A stretch of DNA of 64,000 nt from Coralloluteibacterium stylophorae (GTDB taxonomy: Bacteria > Pseudomonadota > Gammaproteobacteria > Xanthomonadales > Xanthomonadaceae), in contig NZ_JAGQFT020000004.1 in NCBI RefSeq assembly GCF_018122625.2, positions 248,001-312,000 of the forward strand, given 5' to 3'. Position numbers and translations under genes: made by a program. Shown here piece after piece: positions 28,945-39,323 of the stretch. The stretch's first letter is position 1; every line of letters starts with the position of its first letter. The notes under the pieces were generated by a model that searched no databases, was not told the origin of the DNA, and saw only the letters and a program-made list of their open reading frames with translations.

Positions 28945-30251
28945 CAGCGATTGATGACGTTGATCGCCGTGTGGCTGGTATAGCCAGGAAAGATCGCCGG
29001 GAATCGCGAGCTGTGCACCCCGAGGCGTCGCGCCAGGATCTCCGCCATCACCTGTCGGTAATCGGTGGTCACCGGCACGTCCCCGTAGTAGGGCGAGAGG
29101 ATCTCCGGATCCAGCCCCGGCCAGCGGCCGAAGAAGCGCCTGCCGTTGACATTGCCACCGATCACCAGCAACGGATTGCCGTAGCCATGGTCGGTGCCGC
29201 CGTTAGCGTTCTGGCGGACACGTCGACCGAACTCGGACTGCACCACGACGGTCACCCTTCCGAGACGTCCGTCGCGCTCGAGCTCCTCGTAGAAGGCGTA
29301 CAGACCGGCCGACAGCTCGGCGATCTTGTTCTGCCAGTAGTGGTAGCCGCTGCCAGCCGTACCCTGCCCCTCGTGCGTATCCCAGCCGCCGAGGTCGATG
29401 GTCGCGAAGCGGACACCGAGCCCGGTGCGGATACCTTCTGCGACCGTCCAGAGCTGCTTCGCGAACGTCGACGTCGGCCAGCCCGATGGTGCCGATGGGA
29501 TCGCCGCCGCCTGTACGACCTTGAGCGCGTGATCCGCGGCCTGGCCCGCACGCGCCAGCGGACCGCTGCCCTGCCAGAGCTTGATCAGCGTCTCGTTGAC
29601 GCCCACCAGCCCCGCAGGCGAGTTGCTCCGCGTCTGCTGCCACTGCCACGGCCCGGCGTTGAGCTGGAAGTCCGAGGGGCTCGACAGACTGACCGCGTTG
29701 GTGGCCCCCATCAGGTTCTGCGGGAGGCCGTTCATCACCGCCAACAGCGGCAGATCGGCCGCCGCCTTGTTTTCCGTGGAATTCGCCCAGGCCCGCGTGA
29801 TCCACCCCGAGGCGGTCGTCTTGCTGCCGGGCGTGCCGAGGTCGAGATAGGCCTGGGTGTCGAAGTGACTGCGGGACTCGACGGTCCGCAGCCCCGCAGC
29901 GTGCACGATAGCCAGCTTGCCGTCGTTCCAGATGTCATGCAGGCCCTGCGCGGAGGGATGCAGCCCGAATCCCGTGGCCTGTCCGCTGGAGGTCGTCAGC
30001 GCGAGGGCCCCGTATGCGCCCGAGGTCGCGATCGACAGCGACGGCCGCGCCTGTTCGTAATGCACCCGATCATCCCCGCTCACGGGCAGAACCAGATTCA
30101 GCCCATCGAATCCACCGCGCAGGAAGACGTGGATGAGCGTGTCGTGCTGATCCGAGGACGGTGCCGCGATCAGCATGCCTGGGCTGATGGAGCCAAGCGC
30201 GAACGCGGCGCCGCAGCCCTTGAGGAAGTCCCGGCGCGAGACGGTCGACAT
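28944..30251 (-). CDS. DUF1501 protein, Tat-exported
   Basis: 435 aa. A twin-arginine signal (SRRDFLKGC) predicts folded export. The body fits the DUF1501 family, related to the alkaline phosphatase/sulfatase superfamily: VFLRGGFDGLNLVLPV near the N-terminus, FDTQAYLDLGTPG, DLGGWDTHEGQG and the C-terminal VVQSEFGRRVRQNANGGTDHGYG, with Asp and His residues suitable for metal binding. Function is unknown; DUF1501 genes typically accompany DUF1800 genes, as here, 10 bases apart. Codon use looks less GC-extreme than in the neighbours. Confidence 0.9.
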   Translation of the reverse strand: MSTVSRRDFLKGCGAAFALGSISPGMLIAAPSSDQHDTLIHVFLRGGFDGLNLVLPVSGDDRVHYEQARPSLSIATSGAYGALALTTSSGQATGFGLHPSAQGLHDIWNDGKLAIVHAAGLRTVESRSHFDTQAYLDLGTPGSKTTASGWITRAWANSTENKAAADLPLLAVMNGLPQNLMGATNAVSLSSPSDFQLNAGPWQWQQTRSNSPAGLVGVNETLIKLWQGSGPLARAGQAADHALKVVQAAAIPSAPSGWPTSTFAKQLWTVAEGIRTGLGVRFATIDLGGWDTHEGQGTAGSGYHYWQNKIAELSAGLYAFYEELERDGRLGRVTVVVQSEFGRRVRQNANGGTDHGYGNPLLVIGGNVNGRRFFGRWPGLDPEILSPYYGDVPVTTDYRQVMAEILARRLGVHSSRFPAIFPGYTSHTAINVINR

Positions 30252-30261
30252 GGTTGGGCTC

Positions 30262-32010
30262 CTAGCGGCGGATGAAGTCGACGCTCATCATGATCAGGGA
30301 GACCATGCTCTTGAGCCTCTGGTGGTTGTAGTGGCGCTTGAGGTCGTTGCCGGACCAGGCGTCGGTGTCTTCGATCACGTACGACGATGACCCGTTCTGC
30401 GCCATGAACTGGATCAGTGCCGAGCGGCGCGATGAGGTCAGGGTGAAGCCCAGCAGGCGTTTCGACCAGTAATCCACGAGCGCGGGCGCGGTCCACTTGG
30501 CGACCTTGGATCGCGAGATCTGGACGATGGGGAGCAGGGCAGTGCTTCCGTCCGCTGCCTCCGTCATCCAGTTCAGGAGCTTCCAGCTCATCGCGAGCGA
30601 GTTCGACCCCAGCCACGCCTCCTTCTCGTCCGGACATCCGTCGGGAGCCGGCCAGGCGAAGGGGACGTTCCCGGTGAAGCCCATGCGCCACATGAGGTCG
30701 TTGCTGCGGGCGTGGTCGAGGCGGATGGTGAAGCCTGGCGATATCGCGCGCATCGCCGCGACGACGCTCTCGAACGGCCGTCGAACGCTCTCGCTCCAGG
30801 TGTTGCGGAAGTGCGTGGACAGGACGATGTGGCGGACGACCTTCGCCAACTGGGTTGACGAGGACACGTTGGCGCGGAATACCCGCGCCGCGCTCGTCAC
30901 CAGCGAGCCCGGGGCGGCCCCGCCCACGAGACGACTGATGAGCTTCCTGCAGATCGAGCGGGCAGTCGCAGGATGCTGTGCGAGGCGAGAAATGATCTGC
31001 CGCCCATCCGCCATCGCCGGCTGCTCCGGATTGAGCAACATGCCGAGTACGAACTTCGGACCGGTGTCATGCCAGGCGGCGCGGTAGACGAAGTTGCCGT
31101 CGTCTTCCGCCGGGTACTGCCAGTGGCCGTTCTTCACAGTCCATCCGGTGAAGGCAGAAGCCGTTTCGTAGACGTCGATGTCGGTATAGCCGGCCGGAAA
31201 GGACGGATCGTCGGCATCCGGCGGCACCTCGAACGGGTTCATGAAGCCGTAGTAGTTCGCCGAGCCGAGCGTATGAAGCTCGAGCAGTTCCCGGGCCCAG
31301 TTCTCGTTCGGCCCGGACCTGCTGTTGTAGACGTTGTCCAGGTAGTAGAGCATCGCGTTGCTGGTCGCGACGGATTCGAGCATCTGCTTGAAATTTCCCA
31401 GCGCGTACTTCCGCATGATGCGGTCGTAGCGGGGGAACATGGGGGCGTAGTCGTAGGAGCTGCCGTACACGTTGAAGTGGTCGTGCCAGAAGTCGGTCAT
31501 GACCTCCAGCAGCTGACGCTCCGAGAAGGTCGCACGCACGAACTTGGCACGCTGCACCTCCCACCCGGGGCGCATCCGCGTGTTATAGTCGGAAGAGCGC
31601 AGGTGCTCCGTCCACAGCGCGCTCCGCGACTTGTCGAGGGTGACGTAGCCGGCGGTATCGAGCTTCGCCTGCAGCGCGCTGTCGTCGATCTCGTCCCACG
31701 CAAGCTGCCAATCCACCCAGTTGGCCAGCCTTTCGCTGTCGGAGGAGCCGAGCGCCTTGAAGAGGCTGAGGTCGCTCGACCTCTGGCCGAACGTCAGCCG
31801 GTTCAGCGCGCGCACTGCGAACGACGGCGTGCCGCCCGTGGCCGCTGGCTCCAGGGCGACACCGGGAAGGCTCGGCGCGACGACGTCGATCGCCGAACCG
31901 CTGCCGGCCGAGACCGGTCGGAACTGGCCTTGCTGGCGGCGCGATAGCCCGTACCGCGCGTCGAGGAAGCGCTCCGGATCCAGAGCGGGGGCAGATCGGA
32001 GGGAATCCAT
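30262..32010 (-). CDS. DUF1800 protein
   Basis: 582 aa. Recognised by RALNRLTFGQR near residue 70, QLLEVMTDFWHDHFNV, NENWARELLELHTLG and YETASAFTGWTV, all typical of DUF1800. No clear signal peptide is visible at the chosen ATG; the partner DUF1501 is Tat-exported, so co-export is possible. First gene of a DUF1800-DUF1501-YkgJ unit. Base composition is visibly lower in G+C than the flanks. Role unknown. Confidence 0.9.
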   Translation of the reverse strand: MDSLRSAPALDPERFLDARYGLSRRQQGQFRPVSAGSGSAIDVVAPSLPGVALEPAATGGTPSFAVRALNRLTFGQRSSDLSLFKALGSSDSERLANWVDWQLAWDEIDDSALQAKLDTAGYVTLDKSRSALWTEHLRSSDYNTRMRPGWEVQRAKFVRATFSERQLLEVMTDFWHDHFNVYGSSYDYAPMFPRYDRIMRKYALGNFKQMLESVATSNAMLYYLDNVYNSRSGPNENWARELLELHTLGSANYYGFMNPFEVPPDADDPSFPAGYTDIDVYETASAFTGWTVKNGHWQYPAEDDGNFVYRAAWHDTGPKFVLGMLLNPEQPAMADGRQIISRLAQHPATARSICRKLISRLVGGAAPGSLVTSAARVFRANVSSSTQLAKVVRHIVLSTHFRNTWSESVRRPFESVVAAMRAISPGFTIRLDHARSNDLMWRMGFTGNVPFAWPAPDGCPDEKEAWLGSNSLAMSWKLLNWMTEAADGSTALLPIVQISRSKVAKWTAPALVDYWSKRLLGFTLTSSRRSALIQFMAQNGSSSYVIEDTDAWSGNDLKRHYNHQRLKSMVSLIMMSVDFIRR

Positions 32011-32137
32011 TGGCGCGAGACTCTCGGGAGGCCGCGCGACGATAGGGACGCGCCCGGGGCAGAACCGTGCGCTCCATCACCTTCACGCCGCCTTCGCGAC
32101 GCCGGGTCATCGCAAGGCGACGAACGGCAGCGGGACC

Positions 32138-32977
32138 TCAGTCCGCGGTCACCAGCGCGTCCTCGCGGGCGCGCAGCATGGCGTAGACCGCCTCGGTGTC
32201 GGGGCGGACGCCGTGCCAGCGCGCGAAGCTGTCGGCGGCCTGCTCGACCAGCATGCCGAGGCCGTCGACGACGTCGACGCAGCCGGCCGCGCGCGCCCAC
32301 GCCAGGAACGGCACCGCGGCCTCGCCGTAGGACAGGTCGACCGCGAGGCAGCGCGGCGACGGCAGCGAGAACGGGATGTCGAACTGGCCCGTCGCGCGCC
32401 CGGCCGAGGTGGCGTTGACGATCATCTCAAAGTCGCCGAGGCCGCGCAGGTCGTCCCAGTAGCGCGAGTGCGCGCGGGCGGGATCGCCCAGCGCGCTGCA
32501 CAGGGCGTCGGCGCGTTCGGGGCTGCGGTTGACCACGACCATCTCGTCGATGCCCGCATCGAGCAGGAGCGGCGCGACGCCCTGCGCGGCGCCGCCGGCG
32601 CCCAGCAGCAGCACGCGGCGCCCGCGCAGGTCGAGGCGGCGGCGCTCGGTCAGGTCGCGGACCAGGCCGCTGCCGTCGGTGTTGTCGCCTTCCCAGCCCT
32701 CGGCGGTGCGGGTCAGCGTGTTCACCGCGCGGGCGCGGCGCGCGCGCTCGGTGGTGCTCGCGCACAGGCCGAATGCCGCGACCTTGTGCGGGAGGGTGAT
32801 GTTGGCGCCGTGGCCGTCGAAGCGCTCCAGCGTCTCCGCCAGCGCCTCGGGCCCGGCCTCGATCGCGGTGTATTCCAGGACGATGCCGCGCTGCCGGGCG
32901 AAGGCCGCATGGATGGTGGGAGAGAGTGAGTGCGCGATGGGCTGGCCGATGACGGCGAAACGGAGCGGTTGCGTCAT
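32138..32977 (-). CDS. aroE: Shikimate dehydrogenase
   Basis: 279 aa from ATG 32977, which has AGGAG eight bases upstream; an ATG at 32983 lies too close to that site. NADPH-dependent reduction of 3-dehydroshikimate in the shikimate pathway for aromatic amino acids. Substrate residues: [22 protein letters not shown] (catalytic Lys) and DNTDGSGLV (catalytic Asp). The cofactor loop GAGGAAQGV and NRSPERA favour NADP. It follows hemB by about 60 bases on the same strand. Confidence 0.95.
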   Translation of the reverse strand: MTQPLRFAVIGQPIAHSLSPTIHAAFARQRGIVLEYTAIEAGPEALAETLERFDGHGANITLPHKVAAFGLCASTTERARRARAVNTLTRTAEGWEGDNTDGSGLVRDLTERRRLDLRGRRVLLLGAGGAAQGVAPLLLDAGIDEMVVVNRSPERADALCSALGDPARAHSRYWDDLRGLGDFEMIVNATSAGRATGQFDIPFSLPSPRCLAVDLSYGEAAVPFLAWARAAGCVDVVDGLGMLVEQAADSFARWHGVRPDTEAVYAMLRAREDALVTAD

Positions 32978-33039
32978 GGACATCTCTCCTTGCGTTGGGG
33001 GGCGCCGCCCGCGCGGCGCCGCGGGATGCACCCGCGAGA

Positions 33040-34748
<1,709 letters not shown>

Positions 34749-34825
34749 GCCTTCCGCGTCCGCCGTCGGGCCTTGCCGCCGCAGGGTCCGCGGCTGCCCG
34801 GGCCGGGCGGGCGACCGGGCTCTAG

Positions 34826-34831
34826 TAGACT
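34826..34831 (+). promoter_or_regulatory. -10-like TAGACT before rsmG-parAB
   Basis: TAGACT lies 31 bases before the rsmG TTG start. A similar TAGACT overlaps the stop codon in front of crbS. No convincing -35 is visible. Confidence 0.3.
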
Positions 34832-34862
34832 GCGCGGCCGATTTCACCGCTCCCGCACCGCC

Positions 34863-35516
34863 TTGACCGCCACGGCCGACCTCCAGCCCGAACTCGAAGC
34901 CGGCCTCGATGCGCTCGGCATCGACCGCGCGCACGCGCCGCGGCTGCTGGCCTATCTCGCCCTGCTGGCGCGCTGGAACGCGACCTACAACCTCACCGCC
35001 GTCCGCGACCCGCGCGAGATGGTGACCCGGCACCTGCTCGATTCGCTGAGCTTCCATGCCTTCGTCCCCGACGGTGCACTGGTGGACATCGGCACGGGGC
35101 CGGGCCTGCCCGGCATCCCGCTGGCGATCGTGCGCCCCGGCGTCGATGTGACGCTGGTCGAATCCAACGGCAAGAAGACCCGGTTCATGCGCCAGGCGCT
35201 GCGCGAGCTGGGCCTGGCCAATGCCCGGGTGGCCGAGAGCCGCGCCGAATCCCTGCCGCGCAGCGGCGCCTTCGGCTGTCTTGTGGCGCGGGCCTTGGGT
35301 ACGCTTGCCGAGCTCGTCCGCGTCGGCGGGCACCTGATCGCACCCGGGGGACGCCTGCTGGCGATGAAGGGGCGACATCCCGACGACGAGATCGCGGCGC
35401 TGCCGGAGGGCTGGCAGGTGGCCGCGGCTCACCGCCTGGCGGTGCCCGGCCTCGACGCGGAACGGCACCTCGTGGTGCTCACGCGCCTCAACGACCGGAC
35501 GAATCAAGACCAATGA
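34863..35516 (+). CDS. rsmG: 16S rRNA (guanine527-N7)-methyltransferase
   Basis: 217 aa from TTG 34863, which gives the normal family length. SAM-dependent enzyme methylating G527 of 16S rRNA. Motifs: [23 protein letters not shown], the SAM loop [26 protein letters not shown] and ARAL with MKG. Its stop overlaps the parA ATG by four bases (ATGA). The order rsmG-parA-parB is conserved near the origin of many bacterial chromosomes. Confidence 0.94.
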   Translation: MTATADLQPELEAGLDALGIDRAHAPRLLAYLALLARWNATYNLTAVRDPREMVTRHLLDSLSFHAFVPDGALVDIGTGPGLPGIPLAIVRPGVDVTLVESNGKKTRFMRQALRELGLANARVAESRAESLPRSGAFGCLVARALGTLAELVRVGGHLIAPGGRLLAMKGRHPDDEIAALPEGWQVAAAHRLAVPGLDAERHLVVLTRLNDRTNQDQ

Positions 35517-36307
35517 GCAAGGGGCGCATCTTCGCCGTTGCCAACCAGAAGGGCGGCGTCGGCAAGACCACCACCGCGGTCAACCTCGCCGCCGCGCTGG
35601 CGCAGGCGCCGCGCAAGGTGCTGCTGATCGATCTCGACCCGCAGGGCAATGCCACCATGGGCGCCGGCGTCGACAAGCGCGAGATCGAGAACTCCGCCTG
35701 CGAGATGCTGCTCGGCGAGATCCCGGCCGAAGCGGCGGTCGTGGCCGCGCCGGAAGGCTTCGACCTGCTGCCGTCCAACATCGACCTCACCGCCGCGGAA
35801 GTGCGCCTCATGGAGCTGCCGCAGCGCGAACAGCGGCTCAAGGCCGCGCTGGCGCCGCTGCGCGAGCGCTACGACTACATCATCATCGACTGCCCGCCGT
35901 CGCTGTCGCTGCTGACGCTCAACGCGCTGGGCGCCGCCGACGGCGTGATCGTGCCGATGCAGTGCGAGTACTACGCGCTGGAGGGCATCTCGGCCCTGGT
36001 CGACACGATCGAGGCGGTGAAGAAGCGCCTCAATCCCGCACTGCGGATCGAGGGCATCCTGCGCACCATGTTCGACGTGCGCAACAACCTCGCCAACGCG
36101 GTGTCCGGCGAGCTCATCACCCACTTCGGCGACCGCGTGTTCCGCTCCATCGTGCCGCGCAACGTGCGCCTGGCCGAGGCGCCGAGCCACGGCCAGTCGA
36201 TCCTGGGCTACGACCGCGCCTCGCGCGGCGGCGTCGCCTACCTCGGCGTCGCCGGCGAGATCCTGCGCCGCGAGCGCACGGCGCAGCCGACCACGGAGGT
36301 CCACTGA
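35513..36307 (+). CDS. parA: Chromosome partitioning ATPase ParA (Soj)
   Basis: 264 aa. Deviant Walker A KGGVGKTT (13-20), [12 protein letters not shown] and [14 protein letters not shown] are the ParA/MinD signatures. It forms ATP-dependent dimers on nucleoid DNA and is stimulated by ParB bound at parS, moving replicated origins apart. There is no N-terminal helix-turn-helix, as in chromosomal (type Ib-like) ParA. Overlaps rsmG by four bases and parB by one (TGATG). Confidence 0.95.
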   Translation: MSKGRIFAVANQKGGVGKTTTAVNLAAALAQAPRKVLLIDLDPQGNATMGAGVDKREIENSACEMLLGEIPAEAAVVAAPEGFDLLPSNIDLTAAEVRLMELPQREQRLKAALAPLRERYDYIIIDCPPSLSLLTLNALGAADGVIVPMQCEYYALEGISALVDTIEAVKKRLNPALRIEGILRTMFDVRNNLANAVSGELITHFGDRVFRSIVPRNVRLAEAPSHGQSILGYDRASRGGVAYLGVAGEILRRERTAQPTTEVH

Positions 36308-37191
36308 TGGCCGTCAAGAAGCGCGGCCTCGGCCGAGGCCTGGAATCGCTGCTCGGCAGCTCCGCCGGGCCTGCGCCCGAGGAGGCCGCCGGGACCGGCG
36401 ACGCGCTGGCGACGCTGCCGATCGACGCGCTGCAGCCTGGCAAGTACCAGCCGCGCACGGGCATGGATCCGGAGAAGCTCGCCGAACTCGCCGGCTCGAT
36501 CCGCAGCCAGGGCCTGATCCAGCCGATCGTGGTGCGCGCCGTCGGCGCCGACCGCTACGAGATCATCGCCGGCGAGCGCCGCTGGCGTGCCGCCAGGCAG
36601 GCCGGTCTCACCGAGGTGCCGGTGGTCAGGCGCGAGGTCGAGGACCGTGCGGCGATCGCCATGGCCCTGATCGAGAACATCCAGCGCGAGGACCTCAACC
36701 CGCTGGAGGAGGCGCAGGCGCTGGCGCGGCTGATCGAGGAATTCGGCCTGACCCACCAGCAGGCGGCCGAGGCCGTCGGCCGCGGGCGGTCGGCGGTGTC
36801 CAACCTGCTGCGCCTGCTGGAACTGCCCGAGCCGATCCGGCGCCTGGTCGAGGCGCGCCGCATCGAGATGGGCCACGCCCGCGCCCTGCTCACCCTGCCC
36901 GAGCGCCAGGCCGTCGCGCTGGCGCAGGAGGCCGCGGACGAGGAACTGTCCGTGCGCGAGGTCGAGCAGCGCGTGCAGCGCCTGACCCAGGGCATCCCGC
37001 AGCCGGCCGCGAAGCCGAAGAACCTGCCCGACGCCGACATCGCCGCGCTCGAGCGCGAGATGTCCGAGACCCTCGGCACCCGCGTCGCCGTGCAGCACGG
37101 CAAGGGCGGCAAGGGCCGGCTGGTGATCCACTACCACGGCCTGGACACGCTGGAAGGCGTGCTCGAGCGTCTGCGCGCCCGCTCATCCTGA
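36307..37191 (+). CDS. parB: Chromosome partitioning protein ParB (Spo0J)
   Basis: 294 aa. The N-terminal KKRGLGRGLESLLG is the ParA-contacting segment. The CTPase/DNA-clamp domain has QPRTGMDPEKLAELA, GERRWRAARQAG and ENIQREDLNPLEEA. The helix-turn-helix segment is LTHQQAAEAVGRGRSAVSN. A C-terminal dimerisation domain follows. CTP-dependent sliding clamp loaded at parS. I did not see a consensus parS (GTTTCACGTGAAAC-like) in the window. Convergent with the histidine kinase gene at 37208. Confidence 0.95.
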   Translation: MAVKKRGLGRGLESLLGSSAGPAPEEAAGTGDALATLPIDALQPGKYQPRTGMDPEKLAELAGSIRSQGLIQPIVVRAVGADRYEIIAGERRWRAARQAGLTEVPVVRREVEDRAAIAMALIENIQREDLNPLEEAQALARLIEEFGLTHQQAAEAVGRGRSAVSNLLRLLELPEPIRRLVEARRIEMGHARALLTLPERQAVALAQEAADEELSVREVEQRVQRLTQGIPQPAAKPKNLPDADIAALEREMSETLGTRVAVQHGKGGKGRLVIHYHGLDTLEGVLERLRARSS

Positions 37192-37207
37192 GCCGCGCGG
37201 GCGCCCA

Positions 37208-38497
37208 CTAGGCCACCGCGGCGCCGAGATCGAGCGTGGCGCGGGTGCCGCGGCCGTGGCCCGAATCGATCACCAGCCGCCAGCTGAGGTGCTCGCATAG
37301 CCGCGCGATGAGGTCGAGGCCAATGCCTTCGTCGCTGCTCTCGCGCCCGCCACCGCGCGCGATGCGCGCATAGATGGCGGCCACCTCCTCCGGCGCCATG
37401 CCGTGGCCCGGATCATCGATCACCACCACGCCGGCCGGATGCAGCTCCACCCGGATACGGCCGCGATCGCTGTTCTCGATCGCGTTGCGCAGCAGGTTGC
37501 CGATCGCCGCCTGGACGATCCGCACCGGCGCGACGAGCTCGCACGATGCGTGCAGGGCCACCTCGATCTCGAGGCTCTTGCCGGTGGCCAGGAACCGGTG
37601 GTCCTCGACCAGCTCCGGCAGCAGCTCGTCGAGACGGAAGCGGTCGCTGGCCGCGCTCAGCCGTGCCGGGTCGCGGGCGAGCACGAGCAGCAGCACCACG
37701 AGCTGCTCCATCGCCCGCGCGGTGCGCGCGATCCGCTGCAGCGGTGCGCGCACCGCCTCGTCGTCGATCGGCCGCGCCAGCGCCAGGTCGGCGGCGCCGG
37801 CGACGACCGCGATCGGCGTGCGCAGCTCGTGGCTGGCGCTGTCGATGAACACGCGCTCGCGCTCCACGAACCGTTCGTTGCGCTCGAGGTAGGCGTTGAG
37901 CGCCTCGGCGATCACCACCAGCTCGCTGCTGCCCCCGCGCCCGACCTCGATGCGCTGCCCGGTGCGGTCGGGGCGCAGCTCCAGGATCCGCTCCGCCAGC
38001 GCCGCCAGCGGGCGCACCAGCCGTCGCACACCGCAGATCGAGAACAGCGCGAGCAGCAGCGCCATGAGCGCGGCCAGCAGGAGCAGGGGCGCAGCCAGCC
38101 GCCATTCGTCCTGTTCGAAGCCGTCGATGTCGAGCGCGAGCATGTAGCGGCCGTCGCCGACGAGGCGCACCAGCACCACCCACTCGTTGTCGTCGAAGAC
38201 GACGTTGTCGTGCAGCCCTGGGCCGAAGCGCATCAGCGCCGGCGGCGGCGAGGCGGCGATGGCCTGGTCGGCGTAGAAGCGCAGGCCGGTGGCCGGCGCC
38301 CATGGAGGGTTCGCACGCTCGCGCACGCGCGCCACGACATGGTCCATCTCCACGTTCAGCAGCGACTGCCACACGCGACGCTCCGCCTGTTCGTTGACCA
38401 GCAGGCCGTGCGCGGCGAGCGCCGCGCTGAGCAGCAGCACGTACAGCACCAGGCCCACGCTGATCTGGCGCTGCAGGCTACTGCGACGCCTAGCCAT
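37208..38497 (-). CDS. Sensor histidine kinase
   Basis: 429 aa. Two membrane helices (about 13-33 and 135-155) flank a roughly 100-residue periplasmic sensor, followed by a HAMP-like linker. The phospho-acceptor His223 is in DSASHELRTP. The ATPase domain has an N-box variant (IGNLLRNAIENS), DDPGHGM and GIGLDLIARLCEH. It overlaps the response regulator gene upstream by eight bases. The pair is transcribed away from the lipid glycosylation operon at 39324, so an envelope stimulus is likely, though this is inference. Confidence 0.9.
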   Translation of the reverse strand: MARRRSSLQRQISVGLVLYVLLLSAALAAHGLLVNEQAERRVWQSLLNVEMDHVVARVRERANPPWAPATGLRFYADQAIAASPPPALMRFGPGLHDNVVFDDNEWVVLVRLVGDGRYMLALDIDGFEQDEWRLAAPLLLLAALMALLLALFSICGVRRLVRPLAALAERILELRPDRTGQRIEVGRGGSSELVVIAEALNAYLERNERFVERERVFIDSASHELRTPIAVVAGAADLALARPIDDEAVRAPLQRIARTARAMEQLVVLLLVLARDPARLSAASDRFRLDELLPELVEDHRFLATGKSLEIEVALHASCELVAPVRIVQAAIGNLLRNAIENSDRGRIRVELHPAGVVVIDDPGHGMAPEEVAAIYARIARGGGRESSDEGIGLDLIARLCEHLSWRLVIDSGHGRGTRATLDLGAAVA

Positions 38498-39176
38498 GGG
38501 CGCCGCCCTCCGGTGCGGCGATGCGGTAGCCGATCCGCGGCAGGGTGTGGATCAGCTTGATTTCGAACGGCGCGTCGACCACCCGTCGCAGGTCGTACAC
38601 GTGCGAGCGCAGCGCGTCCCCGTCCGGCGGCTCGTCGCCCCAGAGCGCCTGCTCCATGCGCTGCCGGGACACAGCCGCCGGGCTGGCCTGCATCAGCAGC
38701 TCGAGCAGCTTGCGGCACGCTGGGTACAGGTGCAGGACGCGGCCGCCACGCACGACCTCGAGCGAGCCGCTGTCGTAGCGCAGGTCGCCGACCTGCAGGA
38801 CGCGCGCGCGGCGCCCGCTGGCGCGCGTCACCAGGGCCTCGAGGCGGACCTCCAGCTCCGCCATCGCGAACGGCTTGGTGAGGTAGTCGTCGGCACCGGC
38901 GCGGAAGCCGGCAATCTTGTCCGGCAGCTCGTCTCGGGCGCTCAGCATCAGCACCGGCACCACGTTGCCGGCGGCGCGCAGCCGCGCCAGTACCTCGTGC
39001 CCGTCGAGCCGCGGCAGCATCCAGTCCAGTACCACCGCGTCGTAGGCTTGGGTCGTGGCCAGGTGCAGGCCGGTCTCGCCGTCCGGGGCGGCATCGAGGA
39101 TGTGCCCCTGCGCCTCGAAGTAGGCGAAGAGGTTGGCCACCAGGCTTCGGTTGTCCTCGACGATCAACAGCCGCAC
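38490..39176 (-). CDS. OmpR/PhoB-family response regulator
   Basis: 228 aa. The receiver domain has VEDN, Asp51 (VLDWMLPRLDG) and KPF. The C-terminal winged helix has RQRMEQALWGDEPPDGDALRSHVYDLRR and IGYRI, typical of OmpR/PhoB DNA-binding domains. It precedes its kinase in an operon and starts 147 bases from the divergent GT39 gene, so the shared intergenic region is the natural place for its binding site. Confidence 0.93.
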   Translation of the reverse strand: MRLLIVEDNRSLVANLFAYFEAQGHILDAAPDGETGLHLATTQAYDAVVLDWMLPRLDGHEVLARLRAAGNVVPVLMLSARDELPDKIAGFRAGADDYLTKPFAMAELEVRLEALVTRASGRRARVLQVGDLRYDSGSLEVVRGGRVLHLYPACRKLLELLMQASPAAVSRQRMEQALWGDEPPDGDALRSHVYDLRRVVDAPFEIKLIHTLPRIGYRIAAPEGGAHG

Positions 39177-39323
39177 TGCCGCTCCTCCGCTCGCACGTCC
39201 GCCCGCCGCGGCCTACACGATAGTGGGCATGCAGCGGCGTCGGAACGGGGTCGGAACGTTCCGACAGGTTTCCGATCCCCGGCCTGCCACGCTCCCGCGG
39301 TTCTCGCTCCCTCCGGGATCCGC

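Noticed and set aside
28675-32010. Mobile island carrying the DUF1800/DUF1501 genes.
   Set aside because: No integrase, transposase, tRNA or flanking direct repeats; composition difference alone is weak.
34773-37191. Replication origin or parS cluster near rsmG-parAB.
   Set aside because: No consensus parS dyad and no DnaA-box cluster were seen; mnmG and dnaA are not in the window.
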